Shown: positions 49,862 to 59,609, counted from the stretch's first letter. The stretch: 64,000 nt of DNA from Bog-113 sp963752695 (GCA_963752695.1 CAVVZB010000002.1:930001-994000), one strand, 5' to 3'. Made by a program: numbers and translations. The notes: generated from the letters alone by a model not told the origin.

Positions 49862-52428
49862 AACTTCTTCTTGGATGGCTCCTGGCCGGAACTCTTGCTT
49901 CACTTACTCCGCTAGCAGCTTATACGCACTTCCTGCATTACAACTCCGCAAACGCTCCGATTCCCGAGAAGTTTAATCTGTCCCAGGTTTCGGGTAAGAC
50001 TGTAACGTTCTTTGTCTCCGATGCTGGACCTACAAGTTACGGAGCTACCGATAGCTTTCCCTCCGTGGTCAATCAAATTCGGCAAGCAGCATTAGTATGG
50101 AACGGAGTGGCAACGTCCGACCTTAGAGTTGCTTTCGGCGGCCTCTACACCGAAGGCACTCCCGACAACAGTCCCGGAGGCATGGTAGTCTTCGAGGATC
50201 TTCCGCCAGGAATTCTTGCTTATAGCGGCCCCACGACTTGTCAGGACAATATACCGAATGGCCCGAGCTCTTGCCAAGGGCAGGCGCCCGCCGATGGCGA
50301 TTCGTTCGTGCCGATCCTTCAGTCGACCATGCACATGAGCCGCGACTTGACCCGCCTTCCAGGACCGAGTTTCAGTGAGACATTCTTCCTTGTTTCCGTA
50401 CATGAGATGGGTCATGCGCTGGGCCTGCAGCATACATTCACATCCAGCACCATGTCCACAATCGCCACCCGTGCCACTTCGCTTGCGAGGCCAATCGCAG
50501 CTGACGATATCGCAGCGATCTCGGATCTATATCCGACGCCCGCTTTCCAAGCACAGTTCGGATCAATCACTGGGGTAATCACTTATTCCGACGATAACTC
50601 ACCGGTGCATATGGCCTCTGTGGTGGCGGTAAGTGCGGGAGTCGCAGTGAGCGCACTTACGCTTCCTGACGGCACTTACCAGATCAATGGCATTCCACCC
50701 GGCCAGTACTACTTGTACGTCCATCCTCTCCCGCCCACGGCAAGTATCCGCGCACCTCTCGATGCAAACGACACTCCGATCAATCCGTCACAGCCGTTCA
50801 ACGCGGTTCTTTACCCGGGTGTCTTGCAGGTTTCGGATGCCTCCCAAGTGAGCGTGTCGGCGGGCCAGGTATCCAGCGCCAACAATATACCGGTGACACG
50901 CCGCGCTTCCGTCCCGATCTACGATGTTTCGATGTATAGCTACTTCAGTCCCAATCCGGCCACAACCAATGCGGTCCATCCTGCCTATGTAAGCGTCAAT
51001 TCGAGTCCGGGCACAGTGGTCGCGGCCGGGGTGGGCCTTGCCGATAACGGTGCGGAAACCGCTGGCTTAAATATCGCGGCTCTTGGAGGTGTCTCTTCCA
51101 TTTACGCTACGAGCCCTTACAGCGATGGAAACGGGAACTCGTACCTCGCGCTCTACTTAAACTTTTCGAGTTTCGGGGCGCCGGGACCACAACACCTGAT
51201 CTTTTCCTTGCCCGATTATTTGTATCTGTTGCCGAGCGCCTTTTCGGCAACTCTCGCATCGCCGCCAGGAATCAGTAGTGTCACCTCTAATGCGAGTGGT
51301 TCGGTCACGGTGGCGGGCACAACACTTACTCCGGCGACACAGATCTACTTCGATGCTATTCCGGCTTCCATACAGAGCTTCGATTCAACTAAAAACCTCA
51401 TAACGCTAACACCCCCATTGGGCGCGCCCGATCAGACTGCCACACTGACTGCTTACAATGCCGACGGCCAAAATTCGACATTCCTGCAAACTGGTGCGCC
51501 TCCCCCCACACTGGCCTACGGCTCGGCGACGGTACCTTCAATAAGCATCAGCCCTGGTGCATTGCCCGCAGGCGCGGAAGCCATGGTTGATATTCAAGGA
51601 GTGAACACTAATTTTATCCAGGGCCGGACCACCTTCGGATTCGGCACCCACGATGCGTTGGTGCGCCGCACTTTCATTCTGAGCCCCACGCACGCCGTCG
51701 TTGACATCGGTATTCCCCCCGGCGCCGCGCAACCTACGACAGAGGCCACCGCGCTTACCGACTTCCAACTCGTGGCCGCTCCGGAAGCATTTCAGATACA
51801 GAGCCCCCAGTCTGGTCTACCCGCCGCTTTTCCTGTGTTATTCAATGGCGTTCAAGGGCAGACCGGTTCGTTCGCTGGAGCTATTGTTAGCCTCTATGGC
51901 GCTAATCTGCAGGTAACTCCGGGTGCGGCATCGACAGTCACCATCAACGGTGAGACCGCAAGTCTACTCTACGCCTCGACTAATCTGATTAACCTTCAGA
52001 TTCCCGCTGATCTGCATCCCGGTCCGGCAACTCTGGTGGTAAACAATGGAGTACAAGACTCGTTCCCGGTTCTCGTGAATGTCGATTTGCCGGAGCCGGT
52101 TATCGCCGCTCTGCAAATTGGTAACAAGCCGATCGATCCCGTGCAAGGCGCCCAAGCCGGAAATGTTATTGACGCACTCATGTTTGGCTTTCCCGGACTG
52201 AACCCGGTGATCGACGCAAGCCGCGTGCAGGTAAGTGTCGGTGGCGTTCTATTGCCAGCCGCGGCGGTTACCCTTTCAACTACAAGCAATCTTTACGATG
52301 TTCAGTTCGTTCTTACCGCGGCAGTGCAGCCCGGTTCACAGGTTCCGATCGTGGTCTACATCGATGGCCGGAGCAGCGTGCAGTCCGTCCTCACCGTGAC
52401 CGCTGCGGCTTCCTCATCTGGGAATTAG
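49858..52428 (+). CDS. secreted metzincin (matrixin-like) metalloprotease with CarbopepD-reg and IPT/TIG-like domains
   Basis: 856 aa from the GTG at 49858. Signal peptide ('LLAGTLASLTPLAA'), then a catalytic domain with the extended zinc motif HEMGHALGLQH (His182, Glu183, His186, His192) and the Met-turn 'SSTMST' (Met199). A carboxypeptidase-regulatory-like domain ('GSITGVITYSDDNSPV') follows at about 245-320. Several IPT/TIG or Ig-like beta domains run to the end. It should be secreted and cut proteins outside the cell or in the periplasm. A frame from 49639 is only an extension through the upstream gene. Confidence 0.88.
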   Translation: MKLLLGWLLAGTLASLTPLAAYTHFLHYNSANAPIPEKFNLSQVSGKTVTFFVSDAGPTSYGATDSFPSVVNQIRQAALVWNGVATSDLRVAFGGLYTEGTPDNSPGGMVVFEDLPPGILAYSGPTTCQDNIPNGPSSCQGQAPADGDSFVPILQSTMHMSRDLTRLPGPSFSETFFLVSVHEMGHALGLQHTFTSSTMSTIATRATSLARPIAADDIAAISDLYPTPAFQAQFGSITGVITYSDDNSPVHMASVVAVSAGVAVSALTLPDGTYQINGIPPGQYYLYVHPLPPTASIRAPLDANDTPINPSQPFNAVLYPGVLQVSDASQVSVSAGQVSSANNIPVTRRASVPIYDVSMYSYFSPNPATTNAVHPAYVSVNSSPGTVVAAGVGLADNGAETAGLNIAALGGVSSIYATSPYSDGNGNSYLALYLNFSSFGAPGPQHLIFSLPDYLYLLPSAFSATLASPPGISSVTSNASGSVTVAGTTLTPATQIYFDAIPASIQSFDSTKNLITLTPPLGAPDQTATLTAYNADGQNSTFLQTGAPPPTLAYGSATVPSISISPGALPAGAEAMVDIQGVNTNFIQGRTTFGFGTHDALVRRTFILSPTHAVVDIGIPPGAAQPTTEATALTDFQLVAAPEAFQIQSPQSGLPAAFPVLFNGVQGQTGSFAGAIVSLYGANLQVTPGAASTVTINGETASLLYASTNLINLQIPADLHPGPATLVVNNGVQDSFPVLVNVDLPEPVIAALQIGNKPIDPVQGAQAGNVIDALMFGFPGLNPVIDASRVQVSVGGVLLPAAAVTLSTTSNLYDVQFVLTAAVQPGSQVPIVVYIDGRSSVQSVLTVTAAASSSGN

Positions 52429-52449
52429 CGACAGGATATAATTCCGTCC

Positions 52450-53622
52450 ATGTACAATATCGGTAACGCTTCCGGTGCTTCGGAACGCAGGGGCTTCTTA
52501 CGTCATCTGGCGAAGTTTGCCGGATTCTCTGCCCTCGCGGCTAGCGGTGCGGCCGCGCAATCCTCAAACGCGGGCTCCGCTGCCGGATCTGCTGACTCGC
52601 AGTTGCCCGCGTATGCGCGATTGATGACTCACCGCTCTTTGAAGCAGTCGAGCTTCGATCGTACAGGCGGCAACAAGGATGCATGGCCCATCGCGCCAGG
52701 GGCCACGCAGACCGTCTTCGAATCGGATGGTCCCGGCATCATTAGTCATATCTGGTTCACCATCGATGCGGAAAGCCCAAATCATCTCAAAGAAATAGTT
52801 CTACGAGCTTATTGGGATGGGCATCCCAAGCCCAGCATCGAGGTGCCGGTGGGAGACTTCTTCGGTCTCAATCTTGGTCAGTATTTCCAGTACCAATCCG
52901 CGTTCCTTAACTGCTCGTCGGTAAAGGCGCTGAACTGCTACTTTGCCATGCCGTTCGCTAAGTCAGCGCGCCTGACGGTAACTAACGAAGGAAACGGACG
53001 AATCGGCAACTTCTACTCGAATATCGATTACAAGCTCGTGGCCGAGTTGCCATCCGATGCAGTGTACTTCCACGCACAATACCGGCAGGAATCCCCAGCT
53101 GTGGCCCTGACTTACAAGTCTGGCCAGAAGGAACTAAACTTACTCGGCGAAAAGAACTATGTCTTTGCTGAAGTGCGCGGCAAAGGGCACCTAATGGGGA
53201 TCACGATGGGCGTGGTACAGAACGCTGAATACTGGATGGGCGAAGGTGATGAAATGATTTTCATCGACGATGAATCCAAGCCCGCTATTACGGGTACTGG
53301 CACCGAAGATTACATCAACGGTGCCTGGGATTTTGGCGGTCGAGACACACAGATCCCGTTCGGCTACCTGTATAATGGGGCACCGTACATTATGCTGGGT
53401 GAGCGCACTGGCGGACGCACGGTGATGTACCGCTGGCACGCTGACAACCCGGTAACATTCACGAGCTATCTGAAGCATACAATCGAGCATGGCCATGCGA
53501 ACGACCGGGGAGATAACATCTACTCGGTCTGTTACTGGTATCAAACTGTTCCTTACACGAACTTTCCAGCTCTGCCGTCGGCCAGAGACCGCGTCGCGCA
53601 TGTGACTCTTCCCACGGCCTGA
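52450..53622 (+). CDS. GH172/DUF2961 glycoside hydrolase
   Basis: 390 aa. N-terminal leader with an RR pair and hydrophobic stretch ('SERRGFLRHLAKFAGFSALA') fits Tat export. The DUF2961 features are 'GPGIISHIWFTI', 'PSIEVPVGDFFG', 'YSNIDYKL', and 'ITGTGTEDYINGAWDF'. DUF2961 is now family GH172, with D-fructofuranosidase or D-arabinofuranosidase activity. The sugar is not fixed here. It is 7 bases from the convergent DUF1697 gene. Confidence 0.88.
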   Translation: MYNIGNASGASERRGFLRHLAKFAGFSALAASGAAAQSSNAGSAAGSADSQLPAYARLMTHRSLKQSSFDRTGGNKDAWPIAPGATQTVFESDGPGIISHIWFTIDAESPNHLKEIVLRAYWDGHPKPSIEVPVGDFFGLNLGQYFQYQSAFLNCSSVKALNCYFAMPFAKSARLTVTNEGNGRIGNFYSNIDYKLVAELPSDAVYFHAQYRQESPAVALTYKSGQKELNLLGEKNYVFAEVRGKGHLMGITMGVVQNAEYWMGEGDEMIFIDDESKPAITGTGTEDYINGAWDFGGRDTQIPFGYLYNGAPYIMLGERTGGRTVMYRWHADNPVTFTSYLKHTIEHGHANDRGDNIYSVCYWYQTVPYTNFPALPSARDRVAHVTLPTA

Positions 53623-53628
53623 AGTTGT

Positions 53629-54174
53629 TCATAAAGCCGGCAGTTCCTGCAATATCGTGTTAAGCTTCTTGACAGTCCGCCAGTTGCGTGCGGTACTGGT
53701 TGTGTTTAGTTTTGAATCGAAGTAGGCGTTAGTCAATTTAGTCCGCGCCATGCCGTTAGGAAGGTGAACGAAGATCTCCTGCTCGCGCACGATGAACCGA
53801 TCTGGCGAAGAGCGATCCGGATCAAGCTTCGCCACATTGTCAAGTGCGGGCGAGTCTGCCAGAAAGTATGCGTGCAGAAATTCCTCCGATTCACCCAGGA
53901 ACGGATTGGACGCCACCACCTCACTCATTTGCGATGCCGAACGCATCACAAGTGGAACACGCAAGCCGAATGCGCTCTCAATTTGCTCGGCAACTTCGGC
54001 GGCAATGAGCTTGGTCCTCCCGGGCGCGGCTCGAAAGACTACATTACCGCTCTGAATGTAAGTCTGGACTTGGGTACATCCGGCTGCGGTGAACATAGCG
54101 GCCAAGTCTTTCATCGGCAGTATATTCTTGCCGCCGACGTTCACTCCTCGCAACAGCGCCACATAGCCGTTCAA
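53629..54174 (-). CDS. DUF1697 family protein
   Basis: 181 aa with the family's N-terminal 'YVALLRGVNVGGKNILPM' and 'VQTYIQSGNVVFRA', plus 'MARTKLTNAYFDSKL'. DUF1697 proteins are widespread, soluble, and of unknown function. Its ATG overlaps the stop of tsaB (ATGA), so it is the last gene of a unit with tsaB and the DUF5060 protein. Confidence 0.9.
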   Translation of the reverse strand: MNGYVALLRGVNVGGKNILPMKDLAAMFTAAGCTQVQTYIQSGNVVFRAAPGRTKLIAAEVAEQIESAFGLRVPLVMRSASQMSEVVASNPFLGESEEFLHAYFLADSPALDNVAKLDPDRSSPDRFIVREQEIFVHLPNGMARTKLTNAYFDSKLNTTSTARNWRTVKKLNTILQELPAL

Positions 54175-54833
54175 TGGTGGCCCTTCCAGAGTAGTTCCGC
54201 GTCGGACCGCCGCACGTAATTGGCATCAAGGGTTGCCGAGTCACCGTCCTCACCTTCGCGCTGGCGCCCGAGAGTAATCTGGCCGATGTAACCGGCGATC
54301 GAGCGCGGGACAAGAGTCTGGGTCACATTCGCCAGAGGAGTCCCAACCAGTGCCGCCGAAAAAGGCGCGAAGTCGAAAGCGAGCAACTCTTCGATGTCGC
54401 TCGGCAGGCTAGTGACCCAATCGGCGAGACGCGCGACTGTTTCGTCCTGCTGCCCGGCGCCGAATACGCCGCCATAGATCTCCCCTCGTCGGGCGTCAAG
54501 TAAAACTGCCCGCCGCTTTGCCGATCCGGCGCGCGCCATCGCTTCCAGATTTGACACACCGAAACAGGGTCTGGAACTCGCGTCGGCAAGCGCTTTGGCA
54601 GCGGCTAGTCCAACGCGAATGCCGGTAAATGATCCGGGACCCGCGGCGGCCGAGTAACAATCAATCTGCCGCGGGCGGAGTGCATGACGCGTGAGCAACC
54701 CGCCGATTTCACCGAAAAGTACACCCGAGTATCCGCCGGGCTCGCGCAGCGGCACTTCTTCAAGTGTTCCACTGTCGGAGACCAGCGCCAGACTGCCGAA
54801 TTCGTTGGCTGTATCGATCGCCAATACGATCAT
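54171..54833 (-). CDS. tsaB: tRNA threonylcarbamoyladenosine biosynthesis protein TsaB
   Basis: 220 aa of the ASKHA fold. 'VLAIDTANEFGSLAL' and 'GPGSFTGIRVGLAAAKALA' are the TsaB signatures. It partners TsaD, TsaE and TsaC in making t6A37 in tRNAs for ANN codons; none of those is visible in this window. It overlaps both neighbours by 4 bases. Confidence 0.94.
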   Translation of the reverse strand: MIVLAIDTANEFGSLALVSDSGTLEEVPLREPGGYSGVLFGEIGGLLTRHALRPRQIDCYSAAAGPGSFTGIRVGLAAAKALADASSRPCFGVSNLEAMARAGSAKRRAVLLDARRGEIYGGVFGAGQQDETVARLADWVTSLPSDIEELLAFDFAPFSAALVGTPLANVTQTLVPRSIAGYIGQITLGRQREGEDGDSATLDANYVRRSDAELLWKGHH

Positions 54834-56497
54834 TGAGAGATACCGTAATTGCGATCAACCGAATACAGCTTGCCGAGCGCATTCAGTCCGTAGAGACGTA
54901 CGTGGAGTGTTCCCGGAAAGTGCCGGATAATATTCGCGGGAACTCTAAAAGTCCCGGCGGCGCCGGTCCCCAACACACGGTAGCCCTCTTCATCCGCGCT
55001 CACCTCACCGGTCCACAAATACAACATGCCGCGGGAGGCGCGTGTCTCCTTCTTGAGATGCGCGGAGTAAGCGGCTGACTTGGCAAATGCAAGAGTGTCT
55101 TCCGAGGGTTGGGCGATCTCAAAAGGAACCTTGGCCGGGTCTACTTCGACTTCCTGCAACTGCACCGTGCGGGCCTCAAACCGATAACTCTTAAGCGATT
55201 CTTTGTGACCCTCGCGGTAGATATGGAGAACCCAGTCGTGAGTGGCATCGGGCGGCTCACCGCTAAAAGAGTCAAGCTTAAAATCGCCCAATTCCGTGTG
55301 TTCGCCCGTAATTGGGTTCACCCACTCGCCATTCCACTTATGCTTCCTCTCTAACTGGACGGTAACCGGACCGGGCTTCTCGAGATAAAGGATGAACTCG
55401 GTGTCGGGTAAAAATAAACCGCGAGCGCCAACGGCTTCGAAAAAAGGTTCGTTGTCCCAATGCCGCGAGTCGGCCAGTAACTGTTTCCAAATCCCCAAGT
55501 ACTTTAGCATGGTGGCATCGGTCGTGGCCGCTTCCGGATAACTTCCGCTCATGGTTGCCTGCCACAGTTGGTGGCGAAAATCCTCGGCGGAAGGCGCCTG
55601 GATTAGACTTACCGCTGGCTTGGGATAGATCTGGTGTTCTACAGCCGCTATGGTCCAATCCGGGGACCCGTAGTAGCGCAGGTTCGTCCAGTTCTCATCG
55701 GCGAACGGGCCAGCAGTCACCGCTGAGCCGACCGTCTTCAGGTGGTGAAAAGGGTCCTCATTGAGGTAGGTAGCAAGTTCACGTAGCAGGTCGTGCGCGT
55801 GGTCCATTTTCTCGAACTGATCGAGCAAGACCCACGTCGCATTTCGCGCGGCACATCGAGCGATGACATAGCGCATGTAAGACTGGCGCTCTTCTCGGGA
55901 CTGCGCGCTGGGATTGATGATCAAGTCGGCTATCAGACCCGCCCCGCTGATGGCCGTGAGCCGGGAGTCAAGTTGATCGAACGCGACCTCATCAATTGCA
56001 GGGGGAACATGTAACCGGACGTGGTTCACTCCCGCTGCTGCGCGTGCCGCTACCCAAGCACTCAACCCCGCGCCATCGATCGACTCTGGAAGCGTATCGC
56101 CGACCCACAGATGCGCTGCGCGTTCGCCCCCCGTATAACGGAAGTGATGCACGTTGGCGGCTTCAACCCACCCCGGGGAGTTCGAGGCGGTAGCTTCCAA
56201 TTCCATCTGCTTATCGTGATAAGTCTCTATCGAGCTCGAGATCCGGACTTCCCACTTGCCGGGTTCGAAAGGGCTGAAGCGTATCGTTGCCCGAGTCGGT
56301 CCAGACCGGTAGCCATGCAAGAGAAACGTGCGATGGCTGGGCCCGCGAAACTCGGCGTTCAGCTCAAAGTTGGATGACTGATTCGAGGCGAGGTCGAACT
56401 GGATATCGCAGATCGCATACGCCGGAGTTGGCGGGCACATCGTTTGAGCGCCAAGCAAACCGGCGAAGAGAACTAGACACAGAGCGAGGCGATCCAT
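54830..56497 (-). CDS. secreted DUF5060-type glycosidase-like protein
   Basis: 555 aa with signal peptide ('LALCLVLFAGLLGAQ'). The N-terminal beta domain 'FELNAEFRGPSHRTFLLHGY...FSPFEPGKWEVRI' is DUF5060-like. The middle part resembles a TIM-barrel hydrolase ('AGVNHVRLHVPPAIDEV', 'YVIARCAARNATWVLLDQFEK'), and the end has a collagen-binding-type domain ('NPITGEHTELGDF'). The usual catalytic Glu positions are not clear, so activity is doubtful. It overlaps tsaB by 4 bases, an odd partner. Confidence 0.75.
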   Translation of the reverse strand: MDRLALCLVLFAGLLGAQTMCPPTPAYAICDIQFDLASNQSSNFELNAEFRGPSHRTFLLHGYRSGPTRATIRFSPFEPGKWEVRISSSIETYHDKQMELEATASNSPGWVEAANVHHFRYTGGERAAHLWVGDTLPESIDGAGLSAWVAARAAAGVNHVRLHVPPAIDEVAFDQLDSRLTAISGAGLIADLIINPSAQSREERQSYMRYVIARCAARNATWVLLDQFEKMDHAHDLLRELATYLNEDPFHHLKTVGSAVTAGPFADENWTNLRYYGSPDWTIAAVEHQIYPKPAVSLIQAPSAEDFRHQLWQATMSGSYPEAATTDATMLKYLGIWKQLLADSRHWDNEPFFEAVGARGLFLPDTEFILYLEKPGPVTVQLERKHKWNGEWVNPITGEHTELGDFKLDSFSGEPPDATHDWVLHIYREGHKESLKSYRFEARTVQLQEVEVDPAKVPFEIAQPSEDTLAFAKSAAYSAHLKKETRASRGMLYLWTGEVSADEEGYRVLGTGAAGTFRVPANIIRHFPGTLHVRLYGLNALGKLYSVDRNYGISQ

Positions 56498-56506
56498 CGC
56501 CTCAGT

Positions 56507-57442
56507 TTATGACGTCCGATACCAGTCAAGAGTGAGTCGTAGCCCCTGGTCGAACGAGAAGCGCGGGGAATGCCCCAAATCGCGATTGGCAAGCGTGGTG
56601 TCGGCCTGCGAATCACGGACATCACCAGCGCGGGGCGGCCCGTAGTTGGCGGGAAGATCGAGGCCCTCGATGGCCTGCAAAAGATCCCAAGCTTGATTGA
56701 GCGTGATGCGCCCGCCGTTGCCTCCGTTGTACACCTTCCCGGAGGCGTTGGAGGCATGGGCGGCTTTGATGTTGAGATCGGCGACATCGTCGACGTAAGT
56801 AAAGTCACGGCTGGTGAGTCCATCGCCAAAGATGGTAGGCGTCTTACGAGCCAAAACATACTTACAGAACAAGCTGAGGACGCCCGAGTATGGGCTTGAC
56901 GGATCCTGCCTAGGTCCATACACGTTGAAGTAGCGCAGGCACACCGTTTCCAAGCCGAAGCAATTGGCAAAGACCGAGCAGTAATATTCGCCCGTTAGCT
57001 TCTGCAGCGCGTACGGCGACTTGGGGCGGGGTGTCATGCTCTCCACCTTCGGTAGCACTTCGGTATCGCCATATGCGGACGAGCTCGCGGCATATACGAC
57101 GCGGCGAACTCCGTTACTTGCGGCGGCGCGCAAGACAGTAAACGTGCCGTCGATATTGACCTCATGCGAAGGCACGGGATCGTCAATGCTGCGGGGAACT
57201 GACGGAATTGCGGCTTGATGAAAAACCACGTCGGCATCGCGAATAGCCGGTGCAATCGCATCGAAATCGCGAATGTCGGCCTGGTGGAATTCAACCCGGT
57301 CGCGCACTTCGGAGAGATTACGCGCGTGGCCGGTGAGCAGGTTATCAATGACGACAACCTTGCCGTCGCCTCGCTGGAGCAGCGCCCGGACCAACGCCGA
57401 GCCAATGAACCCCGCTCCGCCCGTGACTACATATTTCTTCAT
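56507..57442 (-). CDS. NAD-dependent sugar-nucleotide epimerase/dehydratase
   Basis: 311 aa from the ATG at 57442, chosen because it gives the Rossmann start 'KYVVTGGAGFIGSALV' and overlaps the isomerase stop as ATGA. The catalytic Ser-Tyr-Lys is seen in 'ASSSAYG' and 'SPYALQKLTGEYY'. It is close to UDP-glucose 4-epimerase and WbpP-type enzymes. It modifies a nucleotide sugar for a surface glycan or another glycoconjugate. Confidence 0.92.
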   Translation of the reverse strand: MKKYVVTGGAGFIGSALVRALLQRGDGKVVVIDNLLTGHARNLSEVRDRVEFHQADIRDFDAIAPAIRDADVVFHQAAIPSVPRSIDDPVPSHEVNIDGTFTVLRAAASNGVRRVVYAASSSAYGDTEVLPKVESMTPRPKSPYALQKLTGEYYCSVFANCFGLETVCLRYFNVYGPRQDPSSPYSGVLSLFCKYVLARKTPTIFGDGLTSRDFTYVDDVADLNIKAAHASNASGKVYNGGNGGRITLNQAWDLLQAIEGLDLPANYGPPRAGDVRDSQADTTLANRDLGHSPRFSFDQGLRLTLDWYRTS

Positions 57443-58260
57443 AAGAGTGATTTCAAATAGTGGAGCGATTCGCGCGCAATTATCACCGGATTTGGTTGAA
57501 AATTGAAAACCTCCACCGAAACCCAGCCTTTGTAATTGCACTCCCGCAGCGCGTTTAGGATGCCGGCGAAGTCATAGGTACCCGAGCCGGGATATCGCCC
57601 ATCGATTTCGTTCACGTGAACGTGGCGAATTATCGGCATGTAGCGCGCAACCAAGTTGGCGGGGGATTCCGATTCATCGACTGCATTGTGTGTGTCGAAC
57701 ATGGTTTGGATGGCCGGGCTGTCAATCTCCTTCACGATGGCCGCGGCCTCGGCCAGATTTCCGACCACATCGCACTGATTGGCGGGAAGCGCTTCGACCA
57801 GCACGGTCACATCCCGGCTTTCTGCGTGTGGAGCAAGAGAACGCAATCCATCTGTAAACCTCATAGCAGCCTTGGCTTGGCTGACCCCGGGCGTCGTGCC
57901 ACGCTGCCGGGGAGATCCGAAGATCATGACCGACGGGCCGTCGGACAAGTCAGCGCAAAGATCGATCAGCGTCCGAACATGGCCCCAACTACGGTCACGA
58001 AGTTCATCGTCACTGGTGGTGACATGTAGGCCGGGCGGGCTCACCATCAGCCAGTGAAGACCGACAAACTCAAGATCCGCACCCGCGATCATTGAACGGA
58101 TTTCTCGGCGACGCTCCTTACTGATTCCCTCGGGAGTTGCCGCCAACGTGAACGGCGCAATTTCGATACCCGTATAACCGGCTGCGCTGATTTCCTCGCA
58201 CACCTCGCCGAAGTCGCGATCGCCGAAGGGCTCATTGCACATGGCGAAACGCAAGCTCAA
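57439..58260 (-). CDS. sugar phosphate isomerase/epimerase (TIM-barrel, AP-endonuclease-2-like)
   Basis: About 273 aa from a TTG at 58260 that overlaps the upstream stop as TTGA; an ATG at 58287 would overlap by 31 bases. 'RFAMCNEPFGDRDFGEV' and 'GYTGIEIAPFT' are the usual N-terminal strands. 'FVGLHWLMVSPPG', 'VLVEALPANQCDVVG', 'MFDTHNAVDESESP' and 'HVHVNEIDGRYPGSG' hold the metal-binding His/Glu/Asp. The barrel binds a divalent metal and isomerises a sugar or cyclitol. It precedes the epimerase in one operon. Confidence 0.9.
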   Translation of the reverse strand: MSLRFAMCNEPFGDRDFGEVCEEISAAGYTGIEIAPFTLAATPEGISKERRREIRSMIAGADLEFVGLHWLMVSPPGLHVTTSDDELRDRSWGHVRTLIDLCADLSDGPSVMIFGSPRQRGTTPGVSQAKAAMRFTDGLRSLAPHAESRDVTVLVEALPANQCDVVGNLAEAAAIVKEIDSPAIQTMFDTHNAVDESESPANLVARYMPIIRHVHVNEIDGRYPGSGTYDFAGILNALRECNYKGWVSVEVFNFQPNPVIIARESLHYLKSLL

Positions 58261-58694
58261 CTGGTATGGTCCTGGATGATCTTCCAACCTTGAGCGGTTT
58301 TGAGCAGCAGAAGAGTAAAGACGCCATCGGCATTTCCACCGGCGGCAGCGGCCCGGTCGAGATGAAATCGTCCAACCACGTTTGCGTAGCGTTCATCGAG
58401 CAAGTGGATGGTGAGATCGTTGAATCGCAACCGGCCCATCTTCTCTTTAGTCGGATAGGCTTTTTTGTAGTGATCCAACATCGGCGCGTAGCCGTGCGTC
58501 AGGTCGCGTCCAACAAAAAGCAAATCCGGGGAATCGAGATAGCTCTTCGCGAAACCATCGATATCGCCGCGATTCCACGCCGACACCTGCTGATCCAGAA
58601 CCAGCCGGATGTCTTGCTCTGGAGCGGAAGCCGCGAGGGCGCTAGCGATCGCGAGTGCCGAAAGCACGAAGGCCCATGCAGTCTTAATCATCAT
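58257..58694 (-). CDS. exported SnoaL/NTF2-like (DUF4440-type) protein
   Basis: 145 aa from the ATG at 58694 (58691 also possible); a frame from 58742 adds an unlikely leader. Signal peptide ('AWAFVLSALAIASALAAS') and an NTF2 fold with 'VLDQQVSAWNRGDIDGFAKSY', 'FVGRDLTHGYAPML', and 'TLLLLKTAQGWKIIQDHTS'. Members often bind small ligands or act as isomerases; activity unknown. It overlaps the AIM24-like gene end by about 11 bases. Confidence 0.85.
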   Translation of the reverse strand: MMIKTAWAFVLSALAIASALAASAPEQDIRLVLDQQVSAWNRGDIDGFAKSYLDSPDLLFVGRDLTHGYAPMLDHYKKAYPTKEKMGRLRFNDLTIHLLDERYANVVGRFHLDRAAAAGGNADGVFTLLLLKTAQGWKIIQDHTS

Positions 58695-59562
58695 TGTCGC
58701 CAAACAAATCAGTGACGGCGTGCCAGCCCTTGTGCTCATCACTGCCGTGTTTATAGAGTGACAACTCCCGGCGCATCTTTTGAAGTGTCATGCTCTGAAC
58801 CACGACACGGCCCGGTCCCGTCATGTTGGCGAGGAATAAGCCTTCTCCGCCGAACAGCGCGGTCTTGATGCCACCGGCGAGTTGAATGTCGTAATCGACC
58901 GTTTCATCGAACGCCACGATGCATGCGGTGTCCACCTGAATCGTCTCGCCCACGGCAAGATCGAATTCCACGAAGTCACCGCCGGCATGCAGAAACACCA
59001 GTCCCGGCCCAGTGAACTTTTCGAGAATGAAGCCTTCACCGCCGAAGAAACCCGCGCCGATTTTCTTAACCAGCGCGATGCCGAAGTTAACGCTTGGCTG
59101 GGCGACTAGGAACGCGTCGCGCTGGGCCAGGATCGATTTACCGGCGGGCAGATCGAAGGCTTGGATGCGTCCGGGATAGGCCCCGGCAAATCCCACTTCA
59201 CCCTTACCGTTCGAATGGAAGTAAGTGAGGAATAACGACTCGCCCGTCACCTTACGCCGGAAGGCGCCAAGCATTTTCTCGCCAATGGTTGCGCCACTCA
59301 TTCGGGTGTCCCAGTAGACATTCCCGGTTTTATAGACCATGCGGCCCGCCTCGGCGTATACTTCTTGGCCGGGCTTCAAGTGCAGCCGCGCGACCTGAAG
59401 ATTATCGCCTTGAATGGTGTACTCGAGCTGCTCTATCGTATAGTTGTGAGCGGTGGCGTTCGCTGCTGGTGGGGCGACATCGGGAACCTGGGGAGCACCG
59501 CAACGCGTGCAGAAACGGTCGGCTTCCATCGTGGGGGCGCCGCAATTGGTGCAAAAGGCCAT
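58684..59562 (-). CDS. AIM24/TIGR00266-family protein with N-terminal zinc ribbon
   Basis: 292 aa. A zinc ribbon (Cys4, Cys7, Cys18, Cys21 in 'CTNCGAP...FCTRCGAP') joined by a Pro/Ala linker to an AIM24 beta-helix domain ('AEAGRMVYKTGNVYW', 'AGAYPGRIQAFDLPAGK', 'GGEGFILEKFTGPG'). The domain is common and of unknown function; the eukaryotic member is a mitochondrial inner-membrane protein. It is cytoplasmic here, first gene of the minus-strand run, divergent from the peroxiredoxin across 47 bases. Confidence 0.92.
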   Translation of the reverse strand: MAFCTNCGAPTMEADRFCTRCGAPQVPDVAPPAANATAHNYTIEQLEYTIQGDNLQVARLHLKPGQEVYAEAGRMVYKTGNVYWDTRMSGATIGEKMLGAFRRKVTGESLFLTYFHSNGKGEVGFAGAYPGRIQAFDLPAGKSILAQRDAFLVAQPSVNFGIALVKKIGAGFFGGEGFILEKFTGPGLVFLHAGGDFVEFDLAVGETIQVDTACIVAFDETVDYDIQLAGGIKTALFGGEGLFLANMTGPGRVVVQSMTLQKMRRELSLYKHGSDEHKGWHAVTDLFGDNDD

Positions 59563-59609
59563 GCGGGAATTCTCTCACGGTGCTTCCGCCACGCCGATAC
59601 AATGAGGCG

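Noticed and set aside
59289..59609. N-terminal extension of the peroxiredoxin
   Set aside because: Arg-rich shadow of the divergent AIM24-like gene; the ATG at 59610 matches family length.
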